From NCBI GenBank assembly GCA_028716485.1, contig JAQUPS010000010.1, positions 16,346-52,999 of the forward strand: DNA of 36,654 nt, given 5' to 3'. The DNA is from Patescibacteria group bacterium. Its GTDB lineage: Bacteria > Patescibacteriota > Patescibacteriia > Patescibacteriales > WJLG01. Shown one piece after another: positions 25,086-33,166 of the stretch; positions within the stretch are counted from its first letter, which is position 1, and every line of letters starts with the position of its first letter. Made by a program: the position numbers and the translations under genes. The notes below the pieces were generated by a model. The model was given only the letters and a program-made list of their open reading frames with translations, had not been told where the DNA came from and did no database searches.

Positions 25086-26021
25086 CTATTTGGCGCTTTG
25101 CAAAAAATCTTCCAGTTCTTCCGGCAATCCAACGCGGAAAGAATTTTTTTTACCCGACAAATCTTTGAACGACAATCGGCTCGCCACCAAGAAAATCCGG
25201 CCCAAATCGATTTTCCGGTTTGCCTGCCGCGTTTTCACAGTGCTGTATAAATTATCGCCGACCAAGGGGAAGCCGTAAGCGAATAAATGGACGCGGATCT
25301 GGTGCTTGCGCCCGCTTTTTATTTTTACGGACAATAGAGTATAGTTGACCATTCTTTTCAAAATCTGGAATTCAGTGAAAGCCTCGCGCAATTCCAAAAA
25401 ATTTTCCTTGAAATTATAACCTTCCGGAACCGCCGCTTGCCGGTGTCCGCCGGCAGAACGCTTGAGGGAAAAATTAATCTTGTCATTTTCCTTGGCAATC
25501 TGGCCATAGACCAGAGCGGTATAAATTTTTTCCACTTCGCGGTTTTGAAATTGTTTTTTTAAATTATAAAAAGAGTCGTTGGTTCGGGCAATCACCAATA
25601 AACCGCTAACATCTTTATCCAGCCGATGCATAATTCCTGGCCGAGCTTTGTCTTCGCCGACTTTTTTCAATTCCGGATATTTTTTTACCAGCCAATCAGC
25701 CAGCGTCGGCTCCTTGATATGCGGCGCGCCATGCACAATCAATCCGGCCGGCTTGTTCACCACGATAAATTCCTTGTTGGCAAAAATTACTTCCGGTTCG
25801 ACCAAAACATCCTTGCTCATTATCGTCGCTTTGCCGCTTTTAACTTCAATTATTTCGTTTTCTTTAAGCGCGTAATGATTGCTCAAAATTTTTCCATTGA
25901 CCAAAACAGCGCCGTTCGCAATCATCTGCTGCGCCTGTCCGCGGGTCTTATTTTTCAGCTTGGCCACTAAAAATTTATCCAATCGGACGCCGGCTTGCTC
26001 TTTCTTTATTCTAAGTTTCAT
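25086..26021 (-). CDS. RluA-family pseudouridine synthase (RluD-like)
   Basis: The 311-residue enzyme should convert uridine to pseudouridine in rRNA. An S4 RNA-binding domain spans about 1-65 (VRLDKFLVAKLKNKTRGQAQ, GAVLVNGK). The catalytic domain contains the motif MHRLDKDVSGLL, with catalytic Asp135. Later family motifs are present (KIYTALVYG, KSGRKHQIRVHLFAYGFPLVGDNLY). The S4-plus-catalytic layout and length fit RluD/RluC rather than RluA or RluB; the exact target cannot be told from sequence. The start ATG has no Shine-Dalgarno. Confidence 0.93.
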   Translation of the reverse strand: MKLRIKKEQAGVRLDKFLVAKLKNKTRGQAQQMIANGAVLVNGKILSNHYALKENEIIEVKSGKATIMSKDVLVEPEVIFANKEFIVVNKPAGLIVHGAPHIKEPTLADWLVKKYPELKKVGEDKARPGIMHRLDKDVSGLLVIARTNDSFYNLKKQFQNREVEKIYTALVYGQIAKENDKINFSLKRSAGGHRQAAVPEGYNFKENFLELREAFTEFQILKRMVNYTLLSVKIKSGRKHQIRVHLFAYGFPLVGDNLYSTVKTRQANRKIDLGRIFLVASRLSFKDLSGKKNSFRVGLPEELEDFLQSAK

Positions 26022-26045
26022 AATGTTAAAATTATTGTATACTTA

Positions 26046-26171
26046 AAATCCGAAGCGCGAAATCCTAAATCCTAAACAAATTCAAATGTTCAAAGCCCTA
26101 AATTCAAAAAGTTTCAAATTTTAAATATTTAGATTTCGGATTTGTTTAGGATTTAGTGCTTAGGATTTCGA
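26046..26171. repeat. AT-rich word-repeat hairpin (type 1)
   Basis: GAAATCCTAAATCCTAAACAAAT on the left matches the complement of the right side (ATTTGTTTAGGATTTAGTGCTTAGGATTTC) with one bulge, making a long imperfect hairpin. It fills most of the 209-base gap between the flippase and pseudouridine synthase genes and resembles 20565-20674. Confidence 0.68.
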
Positions 26172-26230
26172 ATTTTTATATGTTCGCCACGGCATTTACA
26201 CTGCACTTTGCTTATTTCTCAACATTTCTT

Positions 26231-27688
26231 TTACAAGAATTCATTTTCCTGCGGCTCCTGATTAAGCAATAGCGCCATGTCTTTCGGGCTGATGCCGCGC
26301 GCCAAATATAAAGCGAAAAAATAAAGAGCCGAGGCGCCGGCAATCGCCATGAGCAGATACCAGCCGTTCTGATAAAAATCGCGCGGAACAAAATATAGCG
26401 CCGCGCCCATAATCAATGAGGCTAAAATCGCTTTGGAAAGAATATTCAGGCGCGGAAAAAACTTGGCATAGCGAACAGTGTAAAAAATCATAAATAAAGT
26501 TATGGCGGCCTCGGAGTAAACCGTCATTGCCGCCGCGCCGAAATAAGAAAAGCGGGGAATGAAAATCAGATAGCCGATGACCGAAGTGATGGCGGTAAAA
26601 ATATAAGCGGGGATTATTTTGCGCTGTTTGTCCAAAGCAACCATCACGTGCGCCAAGAAACTGCTGACAAAAACAAACCCGGCGGCAAAGATCAAAATTT
26701 TCAGAACCGTCCCGGCAACGGCGAATTCCCGGCCGGCCACCAAAATCATTACCGGCTGAGCCAGCGCTTGCGCTCCGACCACCAAGGGAACGGCCAAAAT
26801 CACCATCAAATCAAAAGATTTTTGCAAAATTTTCTTGAACCGCTCTTCATCATGTTTCGCCCAATCGGCGGCCAAGATCGGCAAAACCACGCCGGCGAAT
26901 AAAAACGGAATCATCGTTAAAATATCGATGACTTTATAAGCGGCGCCGTAAATACCAACTTCGGATTGGCTTTTTAAAACTGACAAGAGCAAGGTGTCGG
27001 TTTTCAAATAGATCAAATTGAAAAAAATAGTGATGGCCAGGGGCCAGGATTTGCGCGCCACCTCGCGCCATAGGAGAAAATCAAAAGCAAAGCCAAGGCG
27101 GACGAATTTCCTCGCCGAAAAAAACAAGACGACGAATTGGGTCAAGCTGCCGGCCACGATCGAAACCAAAACCCCCGACAGGCCGAAATTCAAACGGACG
27201 GACAAAAATGTTCCGCCAAGCAAGATTAAGCGGCTGGCGCACTCGGCGATGGAAACCTTGTCCATCCTTAAATTTTTCTGGAAAACGGCGGTAAAAATCT
27301 GATTAAGAGCGATGAAGAAAAAAGAAAAAACCGTAATCATTATTCCCGCCTTAATGTCATGATTATAAGGGAAAAACCAGGCGGCCGCCGGAGCGATTCC
27401 CAAAAAAACAATGGCGGTTAAAAAACGCAAACTGAACAAATTATCCAGAATTTTCTTTTCATCCGCGCCAGGCTGAGAGATCATCTGCACGGTAACCAAA
27501 GTTAAGCCCAGATCGGCCAGCACGCCGAAAAATCCCAAAAACGTGATAATGGTCGTGTATTCGCCAAATCCGTTCGTGCCCAAATAACGGGTGATCAAGG
27601 CCACGGCCAAAAGACCCAGCGCGGTCGTCACGATCTTGCTGACCACTTGAATAATCGTATTGTAAGCGACTTTAGTGCCGATACGCAT
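26231..27688 (-). CDS. Polysaccharide/lipid-linked oligosaccharide flippase (MOP superfamily)
   Basis: The 485-residue protein is hydrophobic throughout, with about 12-14 predicted membrane helices. It begins with the Wzx/MurJ-like segment NTIIQVVSKIVTTALGLLAVALITRYLGTNGFGEYTTI. Conserved features include a YLGTNGFGEY loop near residues 35-45 and LLSVLKSQSEVGIYGAAYKVIDI in the middle. It should translocate a lipid-linked sugar across the membrane. No glycosyltransferase cluster is present, but a glycosidase-like gene lies just beyond on the other strand. It ends in a charged tail (QEPQENEFL). Confidence 0.88.
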   Translation of the reverse strand: MRIGTKVAYNTIIQVVSKIVTTALGLLAVALITRYLGTNGFGEYTTIITFLGFFGVLADLGLTLVTVQMISQPGADEKKILDNLFSLRFLTAIVFLGIAPAAAWFFPYNHDIKAGIMITVFSFFFIALNQIFTAVFQKNLRMDKVSIAECASRLILLGGTFLSVRLNFGLSGVLVSIVAGSLTQFVVLFFSARKFVRLGFAFDFLLWREVARKSWPLAITIFFNLIYLKTDTLLLSVLKSQSEVGIYGAAYKVIDILTMIPFLFAGVVLPILAADWAKHDEERFKKILQKSFDLMVILAVPLVVGAQALAQPVMILVAGREFAVAGTVLKILIFAAGFVFVSSFLAHVMVALDKQRKIIPAYIFTAITSVIGYLIFIPRFSYFGAAAMTVYSEAAITLFMIFYTVRYAKFFPRLNILSKAILASLIMGAALYFVPRDFYQNGWYLLMAIAGASALYFFALYLARGISPKDMALLLNQEPQENEFL

Positions 27689-27689
27689 A

Positions 27690-27729
27690 AAATTCGTATT
27701 TCGTATTTGGTATTTCGTATCTCGTATTT
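27690..27729. repeat. Iterated (C/G)GTATTT words in a divergent promoter region
   Basis: TTCGTATTTCGTATTTGGTA continues into TTTCGTATCTCGTATTTTG, giving five degenerate copies of an 8-base word. It sits directly upstream of the flippase start, in the place of a leader. It is the same style of word iteration as other gaps here, but simpler. Confidence 0.65.
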
Positions 27730-27767
27730 TGTCAAATTTTTATCTAAATGCCTTTAAAAACTTGTTA

Positions 27768-27796
27768 TTGAAAAAATAGATAATTTTAGCTATAAT
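27768..27796 (+). promoter_or_regulatory. Sigma70 promoter of the VirB2-like pilin gene
   Basis: TTGAAA (27768-27773) and a perfect TATAAT (27791-27796) are separated by 17 bases, 38 bases ahead of the pilin ATG. It is among the best promoters in the window. Confidence 0.82.
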
Positions 27797-27834
27797 TAAA
27801 TTATCTTATACTATTATAACATAATAATCAATCT

Positions 27835-28278
27835 ATGAAGAAAATAATTTTATTTCTGGCATTGCCGATTTTTTTGCTTAATTTATCGGCCATGACCCTG
27901 ATTTTTCCGGCGCAGGCGCAAAGTCCGACTGATATTAACAGCCAGCAAGGGTTTGGCAATTCCGGCGCCATTGCTAATGCTTTTGGCCAGAGCGGCGAGC
28001 CGACCGACATCAGAACCATTGTCGCCAACATTATCGTGGCGATTTTGGGCTTGCTGGGAACTATTTTTATCGTACTCATCCTTTATGCCGGTTTTAAATA
28101 TATGACCAGTATGGGCAACGAGGAACAAACCAGCGAGGCGAGGGGGCAAATTGTTTCGGCAGTTATCGGCTTGGCCATTATCTTGGCGGCTTACGCCATA
28201 ACCAGTTTTGTAACCAGCTGTTTGATCGGCGCAACCAGCACTTATATTTGGACAACCAGCATATGCGGACCTCACTAA
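27835..28278 (+). CDS. VirB2/TrbC-like pilin (T4SS pilin family)
   Basis: The 147-residue protein has a signal peptide ending at AQA28. A short polar segment follows, then two membrane helices (about 63-88, NIIVAILGLLGTIFIVLIL; about 105-127, IVSAVIGLAIILAAYAITSF) joined by a basic/polar loop with YMTSMGNEEQTSEARGQ. This is the layout of VirB2-type conjugative pilins. Many Patescibacteria encode such proteins outside any complete T4SS, and no VirB4-like ATPase is visible here. The next gene overlaps its last 16 bases, so the two are translationally coupled. Confidence 0.82.
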   Translation: MKKIILFLALPIFLLNLSAMTLIFPAQAQSPTDINSQQGFGNSGAIANAFGQSGEPTDIRTIVANIIVAILGLLGTIFIVLILYAGFKYMTSMGNEEQTSEARGQIVSAVIGLAIILAAYAITSFVTSCLIGATSTYIWTTSICGPH

Positions 28279-29279
28279 GAATATTAAAAAAAATTCTGGC
28301 TGTTTTGATTGTGGTGATTTTCTTGGCCGTCATCCTTTCCCAGGGAAAAATCTATCCCCAAGCCGAGTTGTCTTATGGCGTGACTTTTGCCAAGCCTTAC
28401 GCGCAATTCTTGGGATTGGATTGGCAGAAAACATATCTGGAAATCCTGGACGATCTGGGCGTGAGAAAATTAAGGCTCATCGCCTTTTGGGATGAAATTC
28501 AGGCCAAGGATAAAAACACTTATGATTACTCGGCGCTGGACTGGCAAATTGACGAAGCCGGTAAAAGAAACGCGGCGATAATTCTGGCAGTCGGCTATCG
28601 CCTGCCCCGCTGGCCCGAATGCCACTTGCCGGATTGGGTCGCAAATTTATCGGCCGCGCAAAAACAGCAAGACACGCTTGATTATATCAAGACAACCGTT
28701 GAGCGCTACAAAAATAAAGATAATATATTTGCCTGGCAAGTGGAGAACGAACCATTTTTGACTTTCTTCGGCGATTGCCCGCCGTTTGATCCGGCTTTTT
28801 TGGACAAAGAAATCGCCTTGGTGAAAAGTCTGGATTCCTCCCGGCCGATCATCGTCACCGACTCGGGCGAACTTTCTTATTGGGTTTCGGCGGCATCACG
28901 GGCGGATATTTTCGGCACCAGCATGTATTTAAATACTTATTCGGCCAATACCAAAAGCTATATCCATTATCCGATTCTGCCCGGATTTTTCCAGTTCAAA
29001 AAAAATATCGTCAGCCTGTTCGCCCATCCCAAGGATTGGATCGTCATCGAAATGCAGGGCGAACCCTGGGGTCCGGTCGGTGTCACGCAATTAAGCGATA
29101 AGGAAATGGCGCAGACGATGACACCGGATAAATTCAAATATCTGATAGAGTTCGGCCGCCAGGCCGGCTTCAAAGATTTTTATCTCTGGGGCGCGGAGTG
29201 GTGGGCGTGGGAGAGAGAGGTTAAGAATAATCCGGTTTATTGGGATTATGCTAAGACAATTTTTAAATCTCAAAACTAA
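28263..29279 (+). CDS. Membrane-anchored clan GH-A glycoside hydrolase-like protein
   Basis: From the ATG at 28263 the protein has 338 residues. A basic, hydrophobic N-terminal anchor (about 1-25) is followed by a TIM-barrel glycosidase-like domain. The VENEP motif places the likely acid/base at Glu163. Glu263 in VIEMQGEPW is the likely nucleophile, about 100 residues later, as in retaining clan GH-A enzymes. Aromatic motifs such as FWDEIQ and WGAEWWAWE would line the sugar site. The exact GH family and substrate are not determinable. An alternative TTG start at 28248 adds five residues. It overlaps the pilin gene by 16 bases. Confidence 0.82.
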   Translation: MRTSLRILKKILAVLIVVIFLAVILSQGKIYPQAELSYGVTFAKPYAQFLGLDWQKTYLEILDDLGVRKLRLIAFWDEIQAKDKNTYDYSALDWQIDEAGKRNAAIILAVGYRLPRWPECHLPDWVANLSAAQKQQDTLDYIKTTVERYKNKDNIFAWQVENEPFLTFFGDCPPFDPAFLDKEIALVKSLDSSRPIIVTDSGELSYWVSAASRADIFGTSMYLNTYSANTKSYIHYPILPGFFQFKKNIVSLFAHPKDWIVIEMQGEPWGPVGVTQLSDKEMAQTMTPDKFKYLIEFGRQAGFKDFYLWGAEWWAWEREVKNNPVYWDYAKTIFKSQN

Positions 29280-29360
29280 ATTTTAAAACAAATCACAAAT
29301 CAAAATTTTAAATTTTGGATTTATTTTAAAATTTAAAATTTAAATTTGAGATTTAAAAAT
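29277..29360. repeat. AT-rich word-repeat element (type 2, AAATTTTAAA)
   Basis: The gap between the glycosidase-like and ROK genes is almost entirely made of AAATTTTAAA, ACAAATC and GGATTTATTTT words. The left half is largely complementary to the right, so it can form a long A/T hairpin. The same words recur at 30609-30692. Confidence 0.6.
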
Positions 29361-29367
29361 CATAAAT

Positions 29368-30216
29368 ATGCCCTTTAAGCAATATTCAATCGGCATCGAC
29401 ATCGGCGGCACCAACATCAAGTCCGTCTTATTCAACGGTGAGAAGACTGTGATGGACTATTCTTTGGGCACGCCGAAAGATTCGCTGGAGCATTTGATTA
29501 TTATGATTCTCGCCCTAATCGAGCCGCTCGCCAAGAAAGCCGAAGAAGACAAAGTAAAAATAAAAGGTATCGGCCTGGGCGTTCCCGGCATTGCCGACCC
29601 TTATGGCGCCAAAGTCATTGACGCGCCCAATCTTCCCTTATTGAACGGAATAAAGTTGGCGGAAATCTTGGAGCAAAGAATCAATTTGCCGGTCAAAATG
29701 GACAATGACACCGAATGTTTTCTGCGCGCCGAAGCCACTTTTGGCGCGGCCGCCAAATTTAAAAATATTTACGGCATCACTGTCGGCACCGGCATCGGCG
29801 GCGCCTGGTGGATTAACGGCAACATTTATTACGGCGCCCACGGCTTTTCCGAACCGGGCCGGATGATTGTTGATTTTAAGGAACAAGTCAATCTGGAATC
29901 GGCTTATCAAAAATTAACGCAGAACAACCCGCTGAATCTGGCCATGGAAAATTACCGCGGCGACGAACTGGCCCGCCGCTCCTTCGACGAAGTCGGCCGT
30001 TTTCTCGGCTTAGCTTGCGCCAACATCATCAATCTGCTTGATCCGGAAGCGATTATCTTCGGCGGTGGAGTGATGGCCTCGGCTGACTTATTCCTCCCCG
30101 AACTGAAAAAAACCATCGATGAAAAAGTGGTCAAAACTTCCGGTAAAACCAAAATCCTAAAAAGCAAGCTTGGCTTAGAGGCAGGGGCGATCGGCGCGGC
30201 ACTTTTGATCAATTAA
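29368..30216 (+). CDS. ROK-family sugar kinase-like protein lacking the zinc motif
   Basis: The 282-residue protein has an ASKHA fold. The N-terminal phosphate motif IGIDIGGTNIK is at 8-18, a DNDTEC segment aligns with the catalytic-Asp region, and GITVGTGIGG is phosphate-2. AIIFGGGVMAS and LEAGAIGAALL lie near the end. ROK proteins phosphorylate glucose or N-acetyl sugars. The usual ExGH...CxCGxxGCxE zinc signature is missing: the segment reads FSEPGRM, with Arg for the zinc-binding His, and the Cys cluster is absent. Sugar kinase activity may therefore be altered. The protein is slightly shorter than typical ROK kinases because of this loss. Confidence 0.88.
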   Translation: MPFKQYSIGIDIGGTNIKSVLFNGEKTVMDYSLGTPKDSLEHLIIMILALIEPLAKKAEEDKVKIKGIGLGVPGIADPYGAKVIDAPNLPLLNGIKLAEILEQRINLPVKMDNDTECFLRAEATFGAAAKFKNIYGITVGTGIGGAWWINGNIYYGAHGFSEPGRMIVDFKEQVNLESAYQKLTQNNPLNLAMENYRGDELARRSFDEVGRFLGLACANIINLLDPEAIIFGGGVMASADLFLPELKKTIDEKVVKTSGKTKILKSKLGLEAGAIGAALLIN

Positions 30217-30229
30217 AAAACAAAAGGTG

Positions 30230-30272
30230 AAAAAGAAAAAATATCGGACAATACCGATATTTTTTCTTTTTT
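30230..30272. terminator. Bidirectional intrinsic terminator between ROK and thioredoxin genes
   Basis: A perfect 18-bp stem (30230-30247 with 30254-30271) surrounds the 6-base loop ACAATA. Its outer half is A-rich on one side and T-rich on the other, so it yields a stem with poly-T on both strands. It lies between two convergent genes and can end both. Confidence 0.9.
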
Positions 30273-30284
30273 AATTTTTCTTTT

Positions 30285-30599
30285 TTATTTCAATAAATCT
30301 AAAATCATTTCTTTTGCCTGCGGGCCGGAGATTGATTTTTCTACTTTGCCATCTTTAAACAAGGCGAAAGTCGGCAGGGAAAGAATTTCAAATTTCTCCG
30401 TGGCGTTCGCTGTTTCTTCGGCGTTGGCCTTGGCGAAAATAACTTTGTCGCCGGTTTCTTTGGCCACCTCCTCGAAGATCGGCGCCATCATCTTGCAGAC
30501 CCCGCACCAAGTGGCGTAAAAATCGACGAGGACAGGCTTGGATTTGGAAGCCTCGATCACTTCTTTTTCAAAATTAGCGTCATTAACCTCGATAATCAT
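30285..30599 (-). CDS. trxA: Thioredoxin
   Basis: The 104-residue protein has the thioredoxin fold with redox motif WCGVC at 31-35 (Cys32, Cys35) and the cis-Pro loop SLPTFALFK. Thioredoxin reduces protein disulfides in the cytoplasm. The central Gly-Val dipeptide replaces the usual Gly-Pro, which usually shifts the redox potential. No signal peptide is present. The start ATG is without a Shine-Dalgarno; the gene follows clpP on the same strand after a word-repeat hairpin. Confidence 0.93.
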   Translation of the reverse strand: MIIEVNDANFEKEVIEASKSKPVLVDFYATWCGVCKMMAPIFEEVAKETGDKVIFAKANAEETANATEKFEILSLPTFALFKDGKVEKSISGPQAKEMILDLLK

Positions 30600-30608
30600 A
30601 AAGAAAAA

Positions 30609-30692
30609 ATCTCAATTTTAAATTTTAAAATAAATTACAAATCTAAATTTTAAATTTGTGATTTTTAATTTATTTTAAAAATGAGATTTATG
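30609..30692. repeat. AT-rich long hairpin (type 2) between trxA and clpP
   Basis: AATCTCA followed by AAATTTTAAAATAAATTA words on the left is complementary to TAATTTATTTTAAAAATGAG on the right. The full ~40-bp arms pair with few mismatches. It is the whole gap and shares words with 29277-29360. Confidence 0.65.
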
Positions 30693-30701
30693 ATTTTAAA
30701 A

Positions 30702-31280
30702 TTACTTCCTGATTACTTTATCAATCAGCCCGTATTTCTTCGCCTCTTCCGCGCTCATAAAATTATCGCGGTCAGTATCTTTCTCAACGGTCTTGACGTC
30801 CTGGCCGGTGTGCGCAGCCAGAATGCCATTCATCTTGTCCTTGATTTTAAGGATATGTTCGGCGCGGATTTTCACGTCCGAAGCCTGGCCTTCGGCACCG
30901 CCCAAAACCTGATGGATCATAATTTCTGAATTAGGCAAAGCAAATCTCTTCCCCTTAGCGCCCGCAGCCAAAAGCACGGCGGCCATCGAAGCGGCCATGC
31001 CCACGCAGATTGTGGAAACCGGGCTCTTGATGTATTGCATCGTATCATAAATCGCCAAACCGGAAGTCACCGAACCGCCCGGGCAATTGATATAGAATTT
31101 AATGTCTTTGTCGCTTCCCTCGGCGTCCAAAAACAGCAATTGGGCAATGACGATATTGGCGACATGGTCGTCGATCGGCTCGCCCAAAAAGATTATCCGG
31201 TCCTTGAGCAAGCGCGAATAAATATCATAAGCGCGCTCGTATTGGCCGGTTTTTTCAATGACTGTTGGTATTAAAGGCAT
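30702..31280 (-). CDS. clpP: ATP-dependent Clp protease proteolytic subunit
   Basis: The 192-residue serine protease has the complete triad: Ser98 in GMAASMA, His123 in MIHQ and Asp172 in [10 protein letters not shown]. It forms the tetradecameric chamber fed by ClpX or ClpC unfoldases. The oxyanion region (CPGGSVTSG, 66-74) and the C-terminal [12 protein letters not shown] motif are intact. The N-terminal MPLIPTVIE is the mature start, without the long propeptide seen in E. coli. It starts at ATG 31280 behind a consensus promoter. Confidence 0.96.
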   Translation of the reverse strand: MPLIPTVIEKTGQYERAYDIYSRLLKDRIIFLGEPIDDHVANIVIAQLLFLDAEGSDKDIKFYINCPGGSVTSGLAIYDTMQYIKSPVSTICVGMAASMAAVLLAAGAKGKRFALPNSEIMIHQVLGGAEGQASDVKIRAEHILKIKDKMNGILAAHTGQDVKTVEKDTDRDNFMSAEEAKKYGLIDKVIRK

Positions 31281-31330
31281 ATTTTTATCAATTAATAATT
31301 AGGAATTAAGAATTAAGAATTTGTATATAG

Positions 31331-31359
31331 ATTATAGACAAAATTCAGGGAAAAGTCAA
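31331..31359 (-). promoter_or_regulatory. Consensus sigma70 promoter of clpP
   Basis: On the minus strand TTGACT (31354-31359) and a perfect TATAAT (31331-31336) are 17 bases apart, about 50 bases before the clpP ATG. No CtsR-like or CIRCE-type operator is recognised. Confidence 0.83.
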
Positions 31360-31398
31360 AAGTCGCCTTGTCCTTTGCCCGATTCTGGCTTCAAAAAT

Positions 31399-31460
31399 GT
31401 AGTATGCAGTATGTAGTATGGCGCATGGGAGATAGCCCCATACTACATACTGCTTACTAC
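31399..31460. repeat. GTAGTATG word hairpin between clpP and trpS
   Basis: The 23-base arm at 31399-31421 (GTAGTATGCAGTATGTAGTA then TGG) is complementary to 31438-31460 at 22 of 23 positions, with a 16-base loop. Each arm is itself three degenerate copies of GTAGTAT. It sits in the divergent region between the clpP and trpS promoters. Confidence 0.85.
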
Positions 31461-31486
31461 TTACTACAATAATCCTGCTTTTCCCC

Positions 31487-31515
31487 TTGATTTTCCCTAA
31501 ATTTCGGACTAAACT
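31487..31515 (+). promoter_or_regulatory. Possible promoter of trpS
   Basis: TTGATT (31487-31492) and TAAACT (31510-31515) are 17 bases apart, each four of six to consensus. The ATG at 31524 would be nearly leaderless. This is a weak call. Confidence 0.35.
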
Positions 31516-31523
31516 TATCTTAT

Positions 31524-32519
31524 ATGCAAACTTCAATCAAAAAAACAATCTTCTCCGGCATCAAGCCCTCGGGCGATCTGCATTTGGGCAATTATCTCGG
31601 CGCGATCAAGCAATGGGTGGCGATGCAGGACGACGGCAACTGCATTTTTTGCGTGGTGGATTATCATGCCATTACGGTTGATCAAAATCCGGCCGAACTG
31701 GCCAAGCGAACTCTGGAAATCGCCAAAATTTATCTGGCGGCCGGCATTGATCCGAAAAAATCCACCATCTTCAAGCAATCGGACATCAAAGAACACACCG
31801 AGCTGGCCTGGATTTTGAATTGCGCTGCCGCCCGGATGAGCGATTTGGAAAATATGACGCAATTCAAAGACAAGTCGCAAAACGGCGAAGAAAATGTCGG
31901 CGTCGGGCTGTTTGATTATCCGGTTTTGATGGCCGCCGATATTTTGTTATACGACACCGATGCGGTGCCGGTTGGCGAAGATCAAGTCCAGCACGTGGAA
32001 CTTACCCGCGACTTGGCCAAAAGATTTAATAATAAATTCGGCGAGACATTTAGAATTCCTAAGGCGGAAACCTTGAAAGAAGGCGCGCGCATCATGGGTC
32101 TGGAAAATCCGCAGAAAAAAATGAGCAAGTCCGAAGGCGGAGATAATAATTGCGTCTATTTATTAGATGATCCGGAAAAGGCGGCCAAGAAAATTATGCG
32201 CGCCACCACCGATTCCGGTTCGGGAATAAAATATGATAAAGAGAATAAGCCGGGAATTTCCAATTTGCTCGTCATTTATTCTTTATTGGCTGACCGCAAA
32301 ATCTCTGATATCGAGGCGGAATTTGCCAATTCAGGCTATGGTGAATTTAAGGCAAAATTAGCCGAAATAGTCCAAAATTTCTTGACGAATTTTCAAAAAA
32401 GGTATTATAATATAAGCAACCCAAAAGCGCTAAACATCTTTAAATCAGGCGCCAAAACTTTAAACCGAAAGGCAAAGACAAAATTAGAAGTGGTCAAGAA
32501 AAAAATCGGGATTTTATAA
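31524..32519 (+). CDS. trpS: Tryptophanyl-tRNA synthetase
   Basis: This class I aminoacyl-tRNA synthetase charges tRNA-Trp. The 331-residue length is standard. The GIKPSGDLHLGNYLGA motif contains the HIGH-type signature (H20-L-G-N23), and KMSKS is at 199-203. Supporting segments are LMAADILLYDTDAVPVGEDQ, with VQHVELTRDLAKRFN following. The ATG has no Shine-Dalgarno and may be leaderless. The next plus-strand gene follows after 46 bases. Confidence 0.96.
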   Translation: MQTSIKKTIFSGIKPSGDLHLGNYLGAIKQWVAMQDDGNCIFCVVDYHAITVDQNPAELAKRTLEIAKIYLAAGIDPKKSTIFKQSDIKEHTELAWILNCAAARMSDLENMTQFKDKSQNGEENVGVGLFDYPVLMAADILLYDTDAVPVGEDQVQHVELTRDLAKRFNNKFGETFRIPKAETLKEGARIMGLENPQKKMSKSEGGDNNCVYLLDDPEKAAKKIMRATTDSGSGIKYDKENKPGISNLLVIYSLLADRKISDIEAEFANSGYGEFKAKLAEIVQNFLTNFQKRYYNISNPKALNIFKSGAKTLNRKAKTKLEVVKKKIGIL

Positions 32520-32552
32520 AAGTTCTTTCAAAAAAAATACTCACTTTCTTTC

Positions 32553-32560
32553 AAGGAGGA
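32553..32560 (+). promoter_or_regulatory. Canonical Shine-Dalgarno of the 32566 gene
   Basis: AAGGAGGA lies 5 bases before the ATG at 32566, a strong match to the anti-Shine-Dalgarno CCTCC at the 16S 3' end. No other protein gene in the window has such a site, which sets this gene apart. Confidence 0.85.
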
Positions 32561-32565
32561 CAACA

Positions 32566-33117
32566 ATGTTCGAATTGAACGATGGCATTGTTCGTATGCT
32601 CGAAAACGGGTATGAGGACATGAGGAAATTCTGCTGTGATTGCGCCTTGGCGGTTGTGAAAGATTTTGATCGGAAATTATTCAGAGTTACAACATTGGCC
32701 GACCAAGTGTGCATCGCGAAAACGCAGGCTCAGCTAATCGAATGTTGCTCGCGTTACAACGAAAAAAGGACCGAAGAAGACGAGCATCTATCCGAAGAAT
32801 CGATAAATAGCAATATTTTGGCTGATCATTACTTCAAGACAATGGCGTTCTCTGATTTTCGCCGGCGCTGGGCAGTGATGGTCGAAGAAATGTGGTCTGA
32901 TTTCAACCGGATCTCAACCCGGGAACACTTCCAAGTTTCCGAACCGGAGTTCATCCATCTTTTTCTCAACTATCGCCTGGGTCGCGCAATCTACACTTTC
33001 GGCGAAAGACATCATGATCTTTTCGTTTGTCCGGAAGAACGGGAAAGGGATCGCAGACTTATAGCCGAAACGTTGCATCAGACGGACGTGGCGCTGCACC
33101 AACAGGCAACGGCCTGA
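32566..33117 (+). CDS. Unrecognised 183-residue cytoplasmic protein
   Basis: I do not recognise a family. The product has no signal peptide or membrane segment. It is mostly helical and charged, with a Cys cluster near the N-terminus (FCCDCALAV, residues 23-31; IECCSRY further on) that could bind a metal or form disulfides. The centre is aromatic and Arg-rich (DFRRRWAVMVEEMWSDFNRI). The C-terminal half has YRLGRAIYTFGERHHDLFVC followed by PEERERDRRLIAETLHQ. Codon use and the strong Shine-Dalgarno differ from its neighbours, suggesting separate origin or high expression. It is followed by a clean terminator and faces the 16S gene. Confidence 0.72.
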   Translation: MFELNDGIVRMLENGYEDMRKFCCDCALAVVKDFDRKLFRVTTLADQVCIAKTQAQLIECCSRYNEKRTEEDEHLSEESINSNILADHYFKTMAFSDFRRRWAVMVEEMWSDFNRISTREHFQVSEPEFIHLFLNYRLGRAIYTFGERHHDLFVCPEERERDRRLIAETLHQTDVALHQQATA

Positions 33118-33129
33118 AAATAATTTACA

Positions 33130-33160
33130 GGCTCTAACTTAATCGTTAGAGCCTTTTTTT
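33130..33160 (+). terminator. Intrinsic terminator of the 32566 gene
   Basis: GGCTCTAAC (33130-33138) and GTTAGAGCC (33145-33153) form a perfect 9-bp stem with a 6-base loop, followed by seven Ts. It begins 13 bases after the stop codon. Confidence 0.93.
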
Positions 33161-33166
33161 GCCAAC

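Noticed and set aside
25075-25094. GCGCC/GGCGC hairpin between the convergent pilus and pseudouridine synthase genes as a terminator
   Set aside because: The stem is only five base pairs, overlaps the coding end and has no clear T-tract.
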